DNA of 64,000 nucleotides from Litorivita sp050633545 (GCA_050633545.1 JBOEGS010000001.1:124001-188000); one strand, 5' to 3'; counted from the stretch's first letter, positions 41,379-50,832 are shown. Notes: a model not told the origin generated them from the letters alone. A program made the numbers and translations.

Positions 41379-41885
41379 TCAGCCGATAATCTTCTGCATC
41401 AGCACCAAATCGAGCCAGCGGTCGAATTTGCGCCCTGATTGGGGCAAACGGCCGACATGCTCGAAGCCGATGGCGGCGTGGAAGGCCTGTGCATTGGTGT
41501 TGTCGCCGTCGATGGCGGCGACCATCGTATGCGCCCCTGCCGCCGAGGCGTGATCATTCACCGCCGCCATCAAGGCGCGCCCTGCCCCCATGCCGCGCGC
41601 GCTTGGGGCGAGGATGATGGTATGCTCCATAGCGTGCAAATAACCGTTGCCGCCGCGAAACTGGTCATAGCTGGCAAAGCCGCCGATCCGCGCCGCGCCG
41701 CCCTGCTGCGCGATTTCGGCTACGAAAAATTCCCGCCCTGCGGCGCGGCGCATCTCGATCATATCGGCGACCATTTCGGGCGTGCGGATCTGCGACGAGA
41801 AGGTGATCGTCGTATCGCGGATGACCGGCGTCCAGATCTCGACAATTGCGGGCAAATCGGCGGCGGTGGCGGGGCGTATCAGCAT
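41379..41885 (-). CDS. GNAT family N-acetyltransferase (phosphinothricin acetyltransferase-like)
   Basis: This 168-aa protein has the GNAT core: MLIRPATAADLPAIVEIW, ITFSSQIRTPEMVADMIE, the acetyl-CoA loop region LAPSARGMGAGRALMAAV and NAQAFHAAIGFEHVGRLPQSGRKFDRWLDLVLMQK, the ending of the Pat/Bar group. It acetylates a free amino group of a small substrate such as methionine sulfoximine analogues. The reading frame is open far upstream through nhaA, but ATG 41885 is the domain start. Confidence 0.88.
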   Translation of the reverse strand: MLIRPATAADLPAIVEIWTPVIRDTTITFSSQIRTPEMVADMIEMRRAAGREFFVAEIAQQGGAARIGGFASYDQFRGGNGYLHAMEHTIILAPSARGMGAGRALMAAVNDHASAAGAHTMVAAIDGDNTNAQAFHAAIGFEHVGRLPQSGRKFDRWLDLVLMQKIIG

Positions 41886-42029
41886 GGCAAAGGGGTCCGT
41901 TGGGGGCGCAAGCGCGGCAAAACTGTCATACCTGAGAAAAACGCTTCTAAAATACAGATTTACAGCTTGAAGCGCGCGGGGCAGGCCCCATCTTGTGAGC
42001 AGATTAGATTTGCAAAACAGGGAATGACA

Positions 42030-43226
42030 ATGCTGATACGCGCCATCGACCGTTTTTTTCGCCATGACGCGGCGGGAGGCATCTTGTTGATGCTCTCTGC
42101 AGTGGCCGCTTTGATCGTGGCCAATTCGATGCTGCGCGGAACATATGAAAGCGCCTTGGGCAGCTACCTCGCCCTCACGCTCAATGGCGAAGGCATTGAA
42201 AAACCATTGCTTTTGTGGATCAACGACGGGTTGATGGCGATCTTCTTTTTCCTGATCGGGCTCGAGCTCAAACGCGAGATGCTCGAAGGGAAGCTCAAGA
42301 ACCCTGCCGATGTCGTGCTTCCGGGCATGGCGGCGGTCGGCGGGATGGTCGTGCCTGCGGTGATCTATGTGATGATCAACTGGGGCAATGCGGCCACGAT
42401 GGACGGATGGGCGATTCCGGCGGCGACCGATATTGCCTTTGCCTTGGGCATTCTGGCCTTGGTGGGCAAAAGCGTGCCCAGCTCGCTCAAGGTATTCTTG
42501 CTCACTTTGGCGATTTTGGACGATCTGGGCGCGATCATCATCATTGCGCTGTTCTACACGGCCGAGCTGAAAATCGATTACCTCTACCTCGCGCTCTTTC
42601 CGCTGGCGGGGCTTGTCTGGCTCAATTTCAAGGGCGCGCACCGTGTGGCGCCTGCGATCTTGCTGGGCATGATCATGTGGGCCTTTGTGTTGAAATCGGG
42701 CGTGCATGCGACGCTGGCGGGGGTGATCACCGCCTTCCTTATTCCGCTCAAGGACAAATGGGGCAAATCGCCGCTGCACGCGCTTGAACATGCGCTCGAA
42801 CCCTATGTGCTCTACTTCATCGTGCCGGTATTTGCCTTTGCCAATGCGGGCGTGGTCTTGGCGGGTCTGTCCTTTTCCGACCTCTTGGCGCCCTTGCCGC
42901 TTGGCATTGCTTTGGGCCTGATCGTGGGCAAACAGTTGGGGGTTTTCGGCATCACCTTTGCGATGGTCAAACTGGGGCTGGCGCGGATGCCGAGCGGGGC
43001 GAACTGGCTGCATATCTACGGCATCGCCTGCCTTGCGGGGATCGGCTTTACCATGTCGCTGTTCATCGGATCGCTGAGCTTCTCCTCGCCCGAATTGATG
43101 AATGATGTGCGGCTGGGCGTTCTGGCTGGCTCGATTGTATCGGGGGTCTTGGGCTTTGTGGTGCTCAAGATCGCCTCCAAGGTGGACGAGCCCGAGGAAT
43201 TGGCCGCGCCTGCGGTAAACACCTAA
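42030..43226 (+). CDS. nhaA: Na+/H+ antiporter NhaA
   Basis: This 398-aa protein has 11-12 helices with the NhaA signatures: FFFLIGLELKREMLEGKL, IPAATDIAFALGILALVGK (unwound helix region), the ion-site aspartates in LTLAILDDLGAIIIIALFYT, and the lysine-bearing C-terminal half. It exchanges H+ for Na+ at alkaline pH. AGGGA at 42019-42023 touches ATG 42024 but is 6 nt from ATG 42030, so I use the latter. A terminator at 43281-43310 follows. Confidence 0.95.
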   Translation: MLIRAIDRFFRHDAAGGILLMLSAVAALIVANSMLRGTYESALGSYLALTLNGEGIEKPLLLWINDGLMAIFFFLIGLELKREMLEGKLKNPADVVLPGMAAVGGMVVPAVIYVMINWGNAATMDGWAIPAATDIAFALGILALVGKSVPSSLKVFLLTLAILDDLGAIIIIALFYTAELKIDYLYLALFPLAGLVWLNFKGAHRVAPAILLGMIMWAFVLKSGVHATLAGVITAFLIPLKDKWGKSPLHALEHALEPYVLYFIVPVFAFANAGVVLAGLSFSDLLAPLPLGIALGLIVGKQLGVFGITFAMVKLGLARMPSGANWLHIYGIACLAGIGFTMSLFIGSLSFSSPELMNDVRLGVLAGSIVSGVLGFVVLKIASKVDEPEELAAPAVNT

Positions 43227-43280
43227 GATCGCGGCAACGCCCCCTCTTGAACGGGGCCCCGCGCAGCGCTTTACGACGAA

Positions 43281-43310
43281 AAAGGCCCGCAGCTCTCGCT
43301 GCGGGCCTTT
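43281..43310. terminator. bidirectional intrinsic terminator
   Basis: AAAGGCCCGCAG (43281-43292) and its exact complement (43299-43310) form a 12-bp stem with a 6-nt loop, with A/T-rich flanks on both sides. It stands between the convergent nhaA and methylmalonyl-CoA mutase genes and can serve both. Confidence 0.85.
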
Positions 43311-43333
43311 CTCGTGTCTGATGCGGCTTGTGG

Positions 43334-45463
43334 TTAGCCGCGCGCCTCGCGGATCAGACGCAAGATATCCTGCGCCGCCTCGGGGATATTGGTGCCGGGG
43401 CCGAAGATCGCTTTGACGCCTGCTTTTTTCAGGAAATCATAGTCCTGCTGCGGGATCACACCGCCGCAGATGACCAAGATATCGCCCGCGTCCTTGTCTT
43501 TCAGCGCCTCGATGAGTTGCGGCGCGAGGGTCTTGTGACCCGCCGCCTGAGACGAGATGCCAATGACATGCACATCGTTGTCCACCGCGTCCTGCGCCGC
43601 CTCGTCGGGAGTCTGGAACAGCGGGCCGACATCGACGTCAAAACCGATATCGGCAAAGGCTGTGGCGATGACCTTGGCGCCGCGGTCGTGACCGTCCTGC
43701 CCCATCTTCACCACCAGCATGCGCGGACGGCGGCCTTCGGCCTCGGCGAAATCCTCGACCGATTTCTGGATCGCGGCAAAGCCTTCGTCGCCCTCATAGG
43801 CGGCGCCGTAAACGCCCGCCAAGGTTTTCACTTCGGCGCGGTGACGCCCGAATGTCTTCTCCATTGCCATGCTGATTTCCCCCACGGATGCACGTGCGCG
43901 CGCGGCTTCCACAGCCGCTTCCAGAAGATTACCGCCCTCAAGGGTGCGGCGGGTCAATTCGTCCAAGGCGGCTTGGCACGCGGCTTCATCGCGGGTGCTG
44001 CGCATGTTTTCCAGACGCGCCACTTGGCTGACCCGCACGGCGGCGTTGTCGATGTCCAAGATGTCGATCGGGTCTTCCTTGTCCAAACGGTATTTGTTCA
44101 CCCCGACGATCACCTCGTCGCCGCGGTCGATCATGGCTTGGCGCGTGGCCGCCGATTCCTCGATCCGCAATTTGGGCATGCCGGAGGCCACGGCCTTGGT
44201 CATGCCGCCCATTTCCTCGACCTCTTCGATCAAGGCCCATGCTTTTTCGGCCAGTTCCGCCGTCAGGCTTTCGACGTAATAGGAGCCCGCCAGAGGATCG
44301 ACCACATTGGTCACGCCCGTCTCTTCTTGCAAGATCAGCTGCGTGTTGCGCGCGATGCGCGCCGAGAACTCGGTCGGCAGGGCGATGGCTTCGTCCAAAG
44401 CGTTGGTGTGCAAGGACTGCGTGCCGCCCAAAGCCGCCGACATCGCCTCGTAGGCGGTGCGCACGACGTTGTTATAGGGGTCTTGCTCTTGCAAGCTGAC
44501 GCCCGAGGTCTGGCAGTGGGTGCGCAGCATTTTGCTGCGGTCGGATTTGGCGCCGAACTCGGTCATGATGCGGTGCCACAGCATCCGCGCCGCGCGCAGC
44601 TTTGCCGCTTCCATGAAGAAATTCATGCCAATGGCAAAGAAGAACGACAGGCGGCCCGCGAATTTATCCACGTCCATGCCCGCTTCGATCGCGGCGCGCA
44701 CATATTCGCGCCCGTCGGCCAAAGTATAGGCCAATTCCTGCACGAGGTTCGCGCCCGCCTCTTGCATGTGATAGCCCGAAATCGAGATCGAGTTGAATTT
44801 CGGCATCTCGTTCGAGGTGTATTCGATGATATCCGAAATGATCCGCATCGAGGGTTCGGGCGGATAGATATAGGTGTTGCGCACCATGAACTCTTTGAGA
44901 ATGTCGTTCTGGATGGTGCCCGCCAGCAACGCCTTGTCGTGACCCTGCTCTTCGCCCGTGACGATGAAATTGGCGAGGATCGGGATCACCGCGCCGTTCA
45001 TGGTCATCGAGACAGACACTTTGTCGAGCGGGATGCCGTCAAAGAGGATTTTCATGTCTTCGACGCTGTCGATCGCCACGCCCGCCTTGCCGACATCACC
45101 GACCACGCGCGGGTGGTCGCTGTCGTAGCCGCGGTGGGTGGCCAGATCGAAGGCGACCGACACGCCCTGCTGCCCTGCGGCCAAGGCCTTGCGGTAGAAG
45201 GCGTTGCTTTCTTCGGCGGTGGAGAAACCGGCGTATTGGCGGATCGTCCACGGACGGCCCGCATACATCGTCGCCTTGACCCCGCGCGTAAACGGTGCCG
45301 CGCCAGGGATCGTGCCCAGATGAGGCAGATCCTTGGTGTCATCTTCGGTATAGAGCGGCTTGACCTCGATCCCCTCAAGGGTTTTCCAGGTCAGGTCTTC
45401 TACGGTTTTGCCGCGCAGTTCTTTTTCAGCGATTTCCCGCCATGCGTCGTTCTTCGATACCAT
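43334..45463 (-). CDS. scpA: methylmalonyl-CoA mutase
   Basis: This 709-aa adenosylcobalamin enzyme converts methylmalonyl-CoA to succinyl-CoA. The substrate barrel (about residues 1-560) includes GRPWTIRQYAGFSTAEESNAFY, VAFDLATHRGYDSDHPRV and the SLHTNALDEAIALPTE loop. The C-terminal B12 domain has the base-off motif DxHxxG as GQDGHDRGAKVIATAF. GAGGA precedes ATG 45463. It completes the propionyl-CoA route started by PccA and PccB in this locus. Gene names mcm, mutB and bhbA are also used. Confidence 0.96.
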   Translation of the reverse strand: MVSKNDAWREIAEKELRGKTVEDLTWKTLEGIEVKPLYTEDDTKDLPHLGTIPGAAPFTRGVKATMYAGRPWTIRQYAGFSTAEESNAFYRKALAAGQQGVSVAFDLATHRGYDSDHPRVVGDVGKAGVAIDSVEDMKILFDGIPLDKVSVSMTMNGAVIPILANFIVTGEEQGHDKALLAGTIQNDILKEFMVRNTYIYPPEPSMRIISDIIEYTSNEMPKFNSISISGYHMQEAGANLVQELAYTLADGREYVRAAIEAGMDVDKFAGRLSFFFAIGMNFFMEAAKLRAARMLWHRIMTEFGAKSDRSKMLRTHCQTSGVSLQEQDPYNNVVRTAYEAMSAALGGTQSLHTNALDEAIALPTEFSARIARNTQLILQEETGVTNVVDPLAGSYYVESLTAELAEKAWALIEEVEEMGGMTKAVASGMPKLRIEESAATRQAMIDRGDEVIVGVNKYRLDKEDPIDILDIDNAAVRVSQVARLENMRSTRDEAACQAALDELTRRTLEGGNLLEAAVEAARARASVGEISMAMEKTFGRHRAEVKTLAGVYGAAYEGDEGFAAIQKSVEDFAEAEGRRPRMLVVKMGQDGHDRGAKVIATAFADIGFDVDVGPLFQTPDEAAQDAVDNDVHVIGISSQAAGHKTLAPQLIEALKDKDAGDILVICGGVIPQQDYDFLKKAGVKAIFGPGTNIPEAAQDILRLIREARG

Positions 45464-46376
45464 CGGTTTGTCCTCTTATCGGCAGACCGTCTGGCGATGT
45501 CATTCCCGCCATGTCCGGTCCGGTTTCCTCGGTCAGTGTCGCCAGACCATCCGCACCGGCGCGCAGCCAGTAAAGATCGTCCGCATAGGTTTCACGCAAA
45601 GCCGCCGTCTGGCTTGCGTCAAAGGGGTTCCAGCGGCCCGTGCCCTCGGGCAGGATCGACGGATCATCGCCGCGCTCTTCGAGAGCCGCGCGCAGGGCGG
45701 GCAAATCGGGGCGGCGGTTGAGCCATTCGCGCGAATGCAAGAGCGGCGGTTTGATGGCATGATGCACCATATGGCCCAGCTTGCGTTCCGGGCGACCGCC
45801 AAAGCTCTCGTAGGGCATGACCAGAATTTCGACATCCGGCGCGGCATCGCGCATATCGGTGATCACATCGCGCCATGCGCGCGGCTGCGTGACCAAACGG
45901 TCCCGCGCCTCGGCATCGGGCACGCGGTATCCGCGCTCCACCGCAAAGGCGATTTGCGAGGCCCAGAAGCTTTCGAGGCTGCGGATCGACAGGGCAATGC
46001 GCGAAACACGGTTATCAAACCCCTCCAGATAGCGCGCCAAACGCTCTCCCACATCCGGATAGAGACGCGATTTTTGCAAGTTTCGGCGCGAGGAGCCGAT
46101 CATATTCTCGTCCGATACGATCAGCGTCTCGCATCCGGCCTTTTGCGCAATGCTGGCCTGCGTGAGGATACGGCCGCGCGCGAGGCGGAACTGACGTGCG
46201 GGGGGCACCGAACTTGGCACCGGCATGATGCCGGAGAAAACTCCGCCACTGCGGGTGCGGCGCGGCCCCCAAAACCCGATGCCATCGCGGGACAGACGCT
46301 GCGCATTCTCGCGCAGATAGGTCTGGAAACTGGTCGACGCCGTTCTGTGCGCCCCGATATGCAAAATCACGTCCAT
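45426..46376 (-). CDS. sulfotransferase-like P-loop protein
   Basis: This 316-aa protein begins MDVILHIGAHRTASTSFQTYLR, the PAPS-binding 5'-phosphosulfate loop pattern of the sulfotransferase superfamily, followed by a serine/arginine-containing segment SRIALSIRSLESFWASQIAFAV in the position of the 3'-phosphate motif. The rest is poorly conserved, as usual in this family. It ends 38 bp inside the mcm coding region, a long overlap that suggests coupled expression. The substrate is unknown; a polysaccharide or small molecule is possible. Confidence 0.65.
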   Translation of the reverse strand: MDVILHIGAHRTASTSFQTYLRENAQRLSRDGIGFWGPRRTRSGGVFSGIMPVPSSVPPARQFRLARGRILTQASIAQKAGCETLIVSDENMIGSSRRNLQKSRLYPDVGERLARYLEGFDNRVSRIALSIRSLESFWASQIAFAVERGYRVPDAEARDRLVTQPRAWRDVITDMRDAAPDVEILVMPYESFGGRPERKLGHMVHHAIKPPLLHSREWLNRRPDLPALRAALEERGDDPSILPEGTGRWNPFDASQTAALRETYADDLYWLRAGADGLATLTEETGPDMAGMTSPDGLPIRGQTDGIEERRMAGNR

Positions 46377-46551
46377 AGCCGTTCGAGCCTTTATCATAAG
46401 GGCCGCCCAAGGCGACCAAGAGAGAACTTGTATGTTCATCTTCTGTCCGACCTCCTATGAAGCGCTTAATGCTAAAATTTTCGGCTCTTGCCGCGTTAAG
46501 GCCTTAGAATGGGGCCGAAGACGCCCTATATTCATGGGGCAAGGAGCACCA

Positions 46552-46983
46552 ATGAAATACCTCTTACCCGTTGTTTTTATACTCTTTACCGGCTCATTGG
46601 GGGCGGCCCAAAGCGGCGCGCAAGAGGGCGCTTTTGCCCCCGTGCCTGCGGAAAACGTCGACAATTTGAACGAATTCAAATGGATAAAGCGCCCGCTTTT
46701 GGTGTTTTCCGACAGCCCCCTGAACCCCGACTTCCTACGCCAGATGGCGCTATTGGAGGAAGGCGCGGCGCAGCTTGCCGAGCGCGACGTGGTGGTGATC
46801 ATCGACACCGACCCCGATGCGCGCAGCGCCCTGCGCGAAGAAATGCGCCCGCGCGGATTTGCCTTGGTGCTGATCGGCAAGGACGGCGGCGTCAAGCTGC
46901 GCAAACCCTTGCCGTGGAATGTGCGCGAGCTGAGCCGCAGCATCGACAAAATGCCGATGCGCCAAGAGGAAATGAAGCGGTAA
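46552..46983 (+). CDS. DUF4174 domain-containing secreted protein
   Basis: This 143-aa protein has a signal peptide (YLLPVVFILFTGSLGAAQ) and a DUF4174 domain with thioredoxin-like features but no CXXC: EFKWIKRPLLVFSDSPLNPDFLRQMALLEEG, VVVIIDTDPDARSALREEMRPRGFALVLIGKDGGVKLRKPLPW. The frame is open upstream, but ATG 46552 behind AAGGAG fits. It runs opposite to its neighbours and ends 10 bp from a convergent lipoprotein gene. Function unknown, likely periplasmic. Confidence 0.85.
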   Translation: MKYLLPVVFILFTGSLGAAQSGAQEGAFAPVPAENVDNLNEFKWIKRPLLVFSDSPLNPDFLRQMALLEEGAAQLAERDVVVIIDTDPDARSALREEMRPRGFALVLIGKDGGVKLRKPLPWNVRELSRSIDKMPMRQEEMKR

Positions 46984-46993
46984 CGGTGCATCT

Positions 46994-47536
46994 CTAGCGG
47001 CTCCCGCTGGCGAAAATCACCAGCCGTGTGCGCGGATCAAGCAAGGCCAGACCGCCCAGATCGCCGTCATAGACAATCACCCCTTCGGGATTGGACAGCG
47101 CATAGTGAAAGGCGCTGGTGACCGTTTCGTCCATGCAGCTTTTGCCCTCAAGCCCTGCCGCTTGGATCAATATCCCCAGCTTGCGGTCGGCATTCATCGC
47201 ATCGATAAAGGCCTGATCGGGGCTGATCCCTGCGCGGTGAAGCGCGAATGTGCCGCTTTGTTTGTAGCCGTAGATCGCGCCTTCGACGCTGTTCTCGGTG
47301 CGCAGCGCCGATTTCACATCATAGGTGCGCGCCTTATACATCGCCGCCGTGCAATTGGCGCTGGAGGCGAAATAGGCCGGATCGCCAAGGTAGAACCAGC
47401 GGTCCAAGGCCGCCCGCAAATCCGCCTCGTCGTGACGGTCACATCCGGCCAGAACCAGCGCCCCCCCCAAGGCCATGCACGACAGCGCTGCAAAGCGCTG
47501 CACTTGGCGGCCGATATGGGAGGGGCACAGGGTCAT
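46994..47536 (-). CDS. lipoprotein of unknown function downstream of pccA
   Basis: This 180-aa protein has a lipobox in GALVLAGCDRHDE (Cys about residue 32) and a compact domain with LRAALDRWFYLGDPAYFASSANCTAAMYKA and a second Cys in GKSCMDETVTSAFHYAL. It begins 4 bp after the pccA stop, so it is very likely on the pccA transcript. I do not recognise a named family; related proteins appear near pccA in other Rhodobacterales as far as I know. Confidence 0.7.
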   Translation of the reverse strand: MTLCPSHIGRQVQRFAALSCMALGGALVLAGCDRHDEADLRAALDRWFYLGDPAYFASSANCTAAMYKARTYDVKSALRTENSVEGAIYGYKQSGTFALHRAGISPDQAFIDAMNADRKLGILIQAAGLEGKSCMDETVTSAFHYALSNPEGVIVYDGDLGGLALLDPRTRLVIFASGSR

Positions 47537-47540
47537 CGGA

Positions 47541-49586
47541 TCATTCGAACTCCATGATCACTTCGTCCACCGCAAGGCTGTCGCCCGCCGCCGCGTTGAT
47601 TTTGGTGACGATGGACTTCTTCTCAGCGCGCAGGATGTTTTCCATCTTCATCGCCTCGATGGTGCACAGGGCTTGGCCCTCTTGGACTTCATCGCCCACC
47701 TGCACGTCGAGCTTCACCACCAAACCGGGCATCGGGCACAGCAACAGTTTGGAGGTGTCCGGCGCGACCTTTTCGGGCATCAAGGCGGCCAATTCGGCCT
47801 GACGCGGGGTGCGCACATGCACCTTGAGATCGGCGCCGCGGCTGCGGATGCGGAAACCGCCCGAGATTTTGCCGACCTTGAGCACAAGGCTGCCTTCATC
47901 GACATGGATCACTGCCAATTGATCACCCGGTGTCCACTGCGACGCGATGCGATGCGCGGTGCCATCCTCGAAGGTCACGGTCGATCCGTCGTGATCGGCG
48001 GCGATGGTCACCGGATAGCTATGCCCTTGCAGGCTCACCACCCAGTTCTCGCCCACGTGGCGTTCGTGGTTGTCCATGCGGCCCGACACGCGGGTGCGGC
48101 GGATTTCGGCAACGCGGTGCATCGCGGCGCAAGACGCGGCGATTTTGCGCAAAGCCTCTTCGGCAAGCTCAACCCCTTCGAAGCCTTCGGGATATTGCTC
48201 CTCGATAAAGGCGGTGGTCATCTCGCCTTTGATGAAAATCTCGTGGTCCATCACCGCCGACAGGAAGGGCAGGTTGTGGCCGATGCCTTCGACCTCGAAA
48301 CCGTCCAGCGCGTTGCGCATGGCTTCGATCGCCGCCTCGCGGGTCGGGGCCCATGTGCACAGTTTGGCGATCATCGGATCGTAATACATCGAGATTTCGC
48401 CGCCCTCATAGACGCCGGTATCGTTGCGCACGGCAATATCGCCCGCAGGGGCATCGCCTTGCCATTTGTCATTGTCCAAAAGCGGGCCGGAGGCTTGCTC
48501 GGCGGGGGGACGATAACGCGACAGACGGCCAATCGAGGGCAGGAAGCCGCGATAAGGGTCTTCGGCGTAAAGGCGGTTCTCAATCGCCCAGCCTGTAAGT
48601 TTCACATCGTCTTGCGTCATCGCCAGCTTTTCGCCGTAGGCCACGCGGATCATCTGCTCCACAAGGTCCACACCGGTGATCAATTCGGTGACGGGATGTT
48701 CCACCTGCAAACGGGTGTTCATCTCGAGGAAGTAGAAGTTGCGCGCGCCGTCGACGATGAATTCCACCGTGCCCGCCGATGCGTAATCCACCGCTTGGGC
48801 AAGGGCCACGGCCTGCTCGCCCATGGCTTTGCGGGTGGCCTCGTCGAGGAAGGGGCTGGGCGCTTCTTCGACGACCTTCTGGTTGCGGCGCTGGATCGAA
48901 CATTCGCGCTCGCCCAGATAGATGCCGTTGCCATGGCTGTCGCAGAGCACCTGAATTTCGATGTGGCGGGGCTGTGTGACGAATTTCTCGATGAAAATCC
49001 GGTCATCGCCAAAGGAATTGGCCGCCTCGTTTTTCGACGACTGGAAGCCTTCGCGGGCCTCCTCGTCGTTCCATGCGATACGCATGCCCTTGCCACCGCC
49101 GCCCGCGGAAGCCTTGATCATCACCGGATAGCCGATCTCGTTCGAGATTTTCACCGCATGCTCGGCGTCATCGATCAGACCCATAAAGCCGGGGACCGTG
49201 CTGACCTTGGCTTCTTGGGCCAGTTTCTTCGAGGTAATCTTGTCGCCCATCGCCTCGATGGCACCCACGGGCGGCCCGATAAAGGCAACGCCAGCGGCGG
49301 CGAGCGCTTCGGCGAATTTGCTGTTTTCCGACAAGAAGCCGTAACCGGGGTGGACGGCTTCGGCGCCCGTGGCCTTGATCGCTTCCATGATCTTGTCGAT
49401 CACGATGTAGGATTGGTTCGCGGGGGGCGGGCCGATGTGATAGGCCTCGTCGGCCATCGACACATGCAGCGCGTTTTTATCCGCGTCGGAATAGACCGCC
49501 ACGGTCTGGATGCCCATTTTGCGCGCGGTCTTGATGACGCGGCAGGCGATCTCGCCTCGGTTGGCAATCAGGATCTTTTTGAACAT
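47541..49586 (-). CDS. pccA: propionyl-CoA carboxylase alpha subunit (biotin carboxylase + BCCP)
   Basis: This 681-aa protein starts MFKKILIANRGEIACRVIKTARKMG (biotin carboxylase N-domain), has the ATP-grasp loop ASAGGGGKGMRIAWN, EMNTRLQVEHPVTELITGVDLV, the BT linker and the biotin attachment site IEAMKMENILRAEKK near the C-terminus. It carboxylates biotin; PccB transfers the carboxyl group to propionyl-CoA. Length and the mcm/pccB context favour propionyl-CoA over 3-methylcrotonyl-CoA. Confidence 0.95.
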   Translation of the reverse strand: MFKKILIANRGEIACRVIKTARKMGIQTVAVYSDADKNALHVSMADEAYHIGPPPANQSYIVIDKIMEAIKATGAEAVHPGYGFLSENSKFAEALAAAGVAFIGPPVGAIEAMGDKITSKKLAQEAKVSTVPGFMGLIDDAEHAVKISNEIGYPVMIKASAGGGGKGMRIAWNDEEAREGFQSSKNEAANSFGDDRIFIEKFVTQPRHIEIQVLCDSHGNGIYLGERECSIQRRNQKVVEEAPSPFLDEATRKAMGEQAVALAQAVDYASAGTVEFIVDGARNFYFLEMNTRLQVEHPVTELITGVDLVEQMIRVAYGEKLAMTQDDVKLTGWAIENRLYAEDPYRGFLPSIGRLSRYRPPAEQASGPLLDNDKWQGDAPAGDIAVRNDTGVYEGGEISMYYDPMIAKLCTWAPTREAAIEAMRNALDGFEVEGIGHNLPFLSAVMDHEIFIKGEMTTAFIEEQYPEGFEGVELAEEALRKIAASCAAMHRVAEIRRTRVSGRMDNHERHVGENWVVSLQGHSYPVTIAADHDGSTVTFEDGTAHRIASQWTPGDQLAVIHVDEGSLVLKVGKISGGFRIRSRGADLKVHVRTPRQAELAALMPEKVAPDTSKLLLCPMPGLVVKLDVQVGDEVQEGQALCTIEAMKMENILRAEKKSIVTKINAAAGDSLAVDEVIMEFE

Positions 49587-49640
49587 CAGTCGTCCCTTCA
49601 GGTTCTTGGCCGGCGCGAGCCGCCGGCATTATTGGCAACA

Positions 49641-49674
49641 AAAAGACCACCGGCGCAGCGGGCGCCGATGGTCG
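49641..49674 (-). terminator. terminator of the small lipoprotein gene upstream of pccA
   Basis: On the minus strand an imperfect 12-bp stem (49646-49657 with 49662-49674) is followed by TTTTT (49641-49645). It lies 50-80 nt after the small lipoprotein stop and 55 nt before the pccA start. Confidence 0.65.
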
Positions 49675-49724
49675 CATAAGGATCGCACAGCGCGAGGCCA
49701 TGCGTATGAATGAGCGCAGCGCGC

Positions 49725-49928
49725 TTAGCAGCGCGACGGGTATTTACGGCAATAGGCGACGTTGGCCGCAGCGCCGATAACCGCGCCGGTCGTGATGTCG
49801 CCGCCCGTGGCAACCGCCGTGCCTGCGCCCGCGCCTGCACCAAGGACGGCCTGTTCGCCGAAGGTGTCGCCGCATGCGCTGAGCGAGAGGGCCGAAGCCC
49901 CTGCGAGAATCCATTTGTGTAGTTGCAT
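49725..49928 (-). CDS. small glycine-zipper lipoprotein
   Basis: This 67-aa protein has a lipobox in ASALSLSACGDTFG (Cys about residue 19) and a Gly/Ala-rich middle (VLGAGAGAGTAVATGGDITTGAVIGAAANVAY), ending with CRKYPSRC. GGAGCAG precedes the ATG at 49928. Such short glycine-zipper lipoproteins are common in Rhodobacterales and may insert in membranes. It has its own terminator and lies between pccA and the unknown gene at 50359. Confidence 0.75.
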   Translation of the reverse strand: MQLHKWILAGASALSLSACGDTFGEQAVLGAGAGAGTAVATGGDITTGAVIGAAANVAYCRKYPSRC

Positions 49929-50358
49929 GTGCCTGCTCCTTGAAAAAATCCTCCCGCCCCTGCGGGAGATGTTGTCAAGGTAACCAATGAACATCCAAAG
50001 GGTTCCGTAAAGCCTTTGCTTGCAGCGATATTTTTTTCGGCAAGGCTCTGCCATTTGCCGCGCGGCGCGGCGGAAAGACGCCGATCCGGCGCGCGTCCGG
50101 CCGCGATTTTGCGCAAGTTTGGCAAGGCAGAGAACGGCAGGGAAAAAAGGCGGGGCGGTTGGCATGGGGACATACCAAACCGCCCCCCAAGGGAAGGGTA
50201 ACGGTTTTGACAAACAGTCAAAGCGCCAAACACTGGCGCAACAGTCACGAAGGCCAAACTGCCGCGCAGGGACGCGCGCGCCAAGCCCTGCGCCGCGCGC
50301 AGGCCAAAACAGGCGCTAAGCCGCTGATCGGGCTGGATATGTGGCGAAATCCCGCGCA
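49929..50358. other. 430-bp intergenic region upstream of the small lipoprotein
   Basis: This stretch holds a hairpin CTCCCGCCCCTGCGGGAG near 49950 in front of the lipoprotein and short inverted repeats around 50207-50238 (TTGAC-GTCAA, CGCCA-TGGCG). On the plus strand a frame from TTG 50207 could encode 73 residues (starting LTNSQSAKHWRN, ending at 50428) behind GGGAAGGG, but it overlaps the minus-strand gene by 70 bp and has no recognisable domain. I see no firm gene. Confidence 0.4.
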
Positions 50359-50706
50359 TCAATCCTCCATGACATCAGGAAAGGAAATGGCGACCGCCTG
50401 CGGATCGATCCGCAGCAAGGCCTCATAGCTTTCAAGATCAAAGGGGTCTTCGGCGGGGATGACCTCGCGCCCGAAAAGCCAGCTCAGCCGCCCTGCATCA
50501 AGATTGCCGCGCTCGAAGGGCTCGGTGCCGAAATGATCCCACAGCGCCTGCATGAAACCCGCATCGGCGCGCCGGTCGGCGGGGCGCCGGTCCGGACGAC
50601 GTTCGAGCCGTTTGAGGGGCGTGACCCCGCGCGGGTTGCCGCGGCGTATAACAAATTGAAAATCAGTGCCCGGAAGCCGTCCGGGAAAGCCGCGATGTTT
50701 GATCAT
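50359..50706 (-). CDS. hypothetical protein in the propionyl-CoA locus
   Basis: This 115-aa protein has a basic N-terminal half (LKRLERRPDRRPADRRADAG) and an acidic C-terminal half with MQALWDHFGTEPFERGNLDAGRLSWLFGREVIPAEDPFDLESYEALLRI. It lacks a signal peptide or membrane helix. I do not recognise the family. Base composition matches the neighbours, and its position between pccA and pccB is the only functional hint. The upstream part may be over-extended; an internal start at MQALWDHFG is possible. Confidence 0.5.
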   Translation of the reverse strand: MIKHRGFPGRLPGTDFQFVIRRGNPRGVTPLKRLERRPDRRPADRRADAGFMQALWDHFGTEPFERGNLDAGRLSWLFGREVIPAEDPFDLESYEALLRIDPQAVAISFPDVMED

Positions 50707-50832
50707 GCCGCGCCCTCCAAAATGGGGCGCATAAGGCGCGATTGCGACAAGGCCGCAGGCATGATGGCCCGCAACGTGGTGGTGGCGGTTGGGACCGGCG
50801 CTGGCGCCGGCCCCGAGTTCAGCCGTGCAAGC

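Noticed and set aside
41379..43013. 544-codon minus-strand frame suggesting a fusion of an acetyltransferase with an unknown N-terminal part
   Set aside because: The N-terminal part is antisense to nhaA; the acetyltransferase domain begins at ATG 41885 with its normal length.
50207..50428. Plus-strand 73-codon frame from TTG 50207 with an upstream GGGAAGGG
   Set aside because: It overlaps the minus-strand gene at 50359-50706, has no recognisable domain and a low-complexity basic composition; not strong enough to call.
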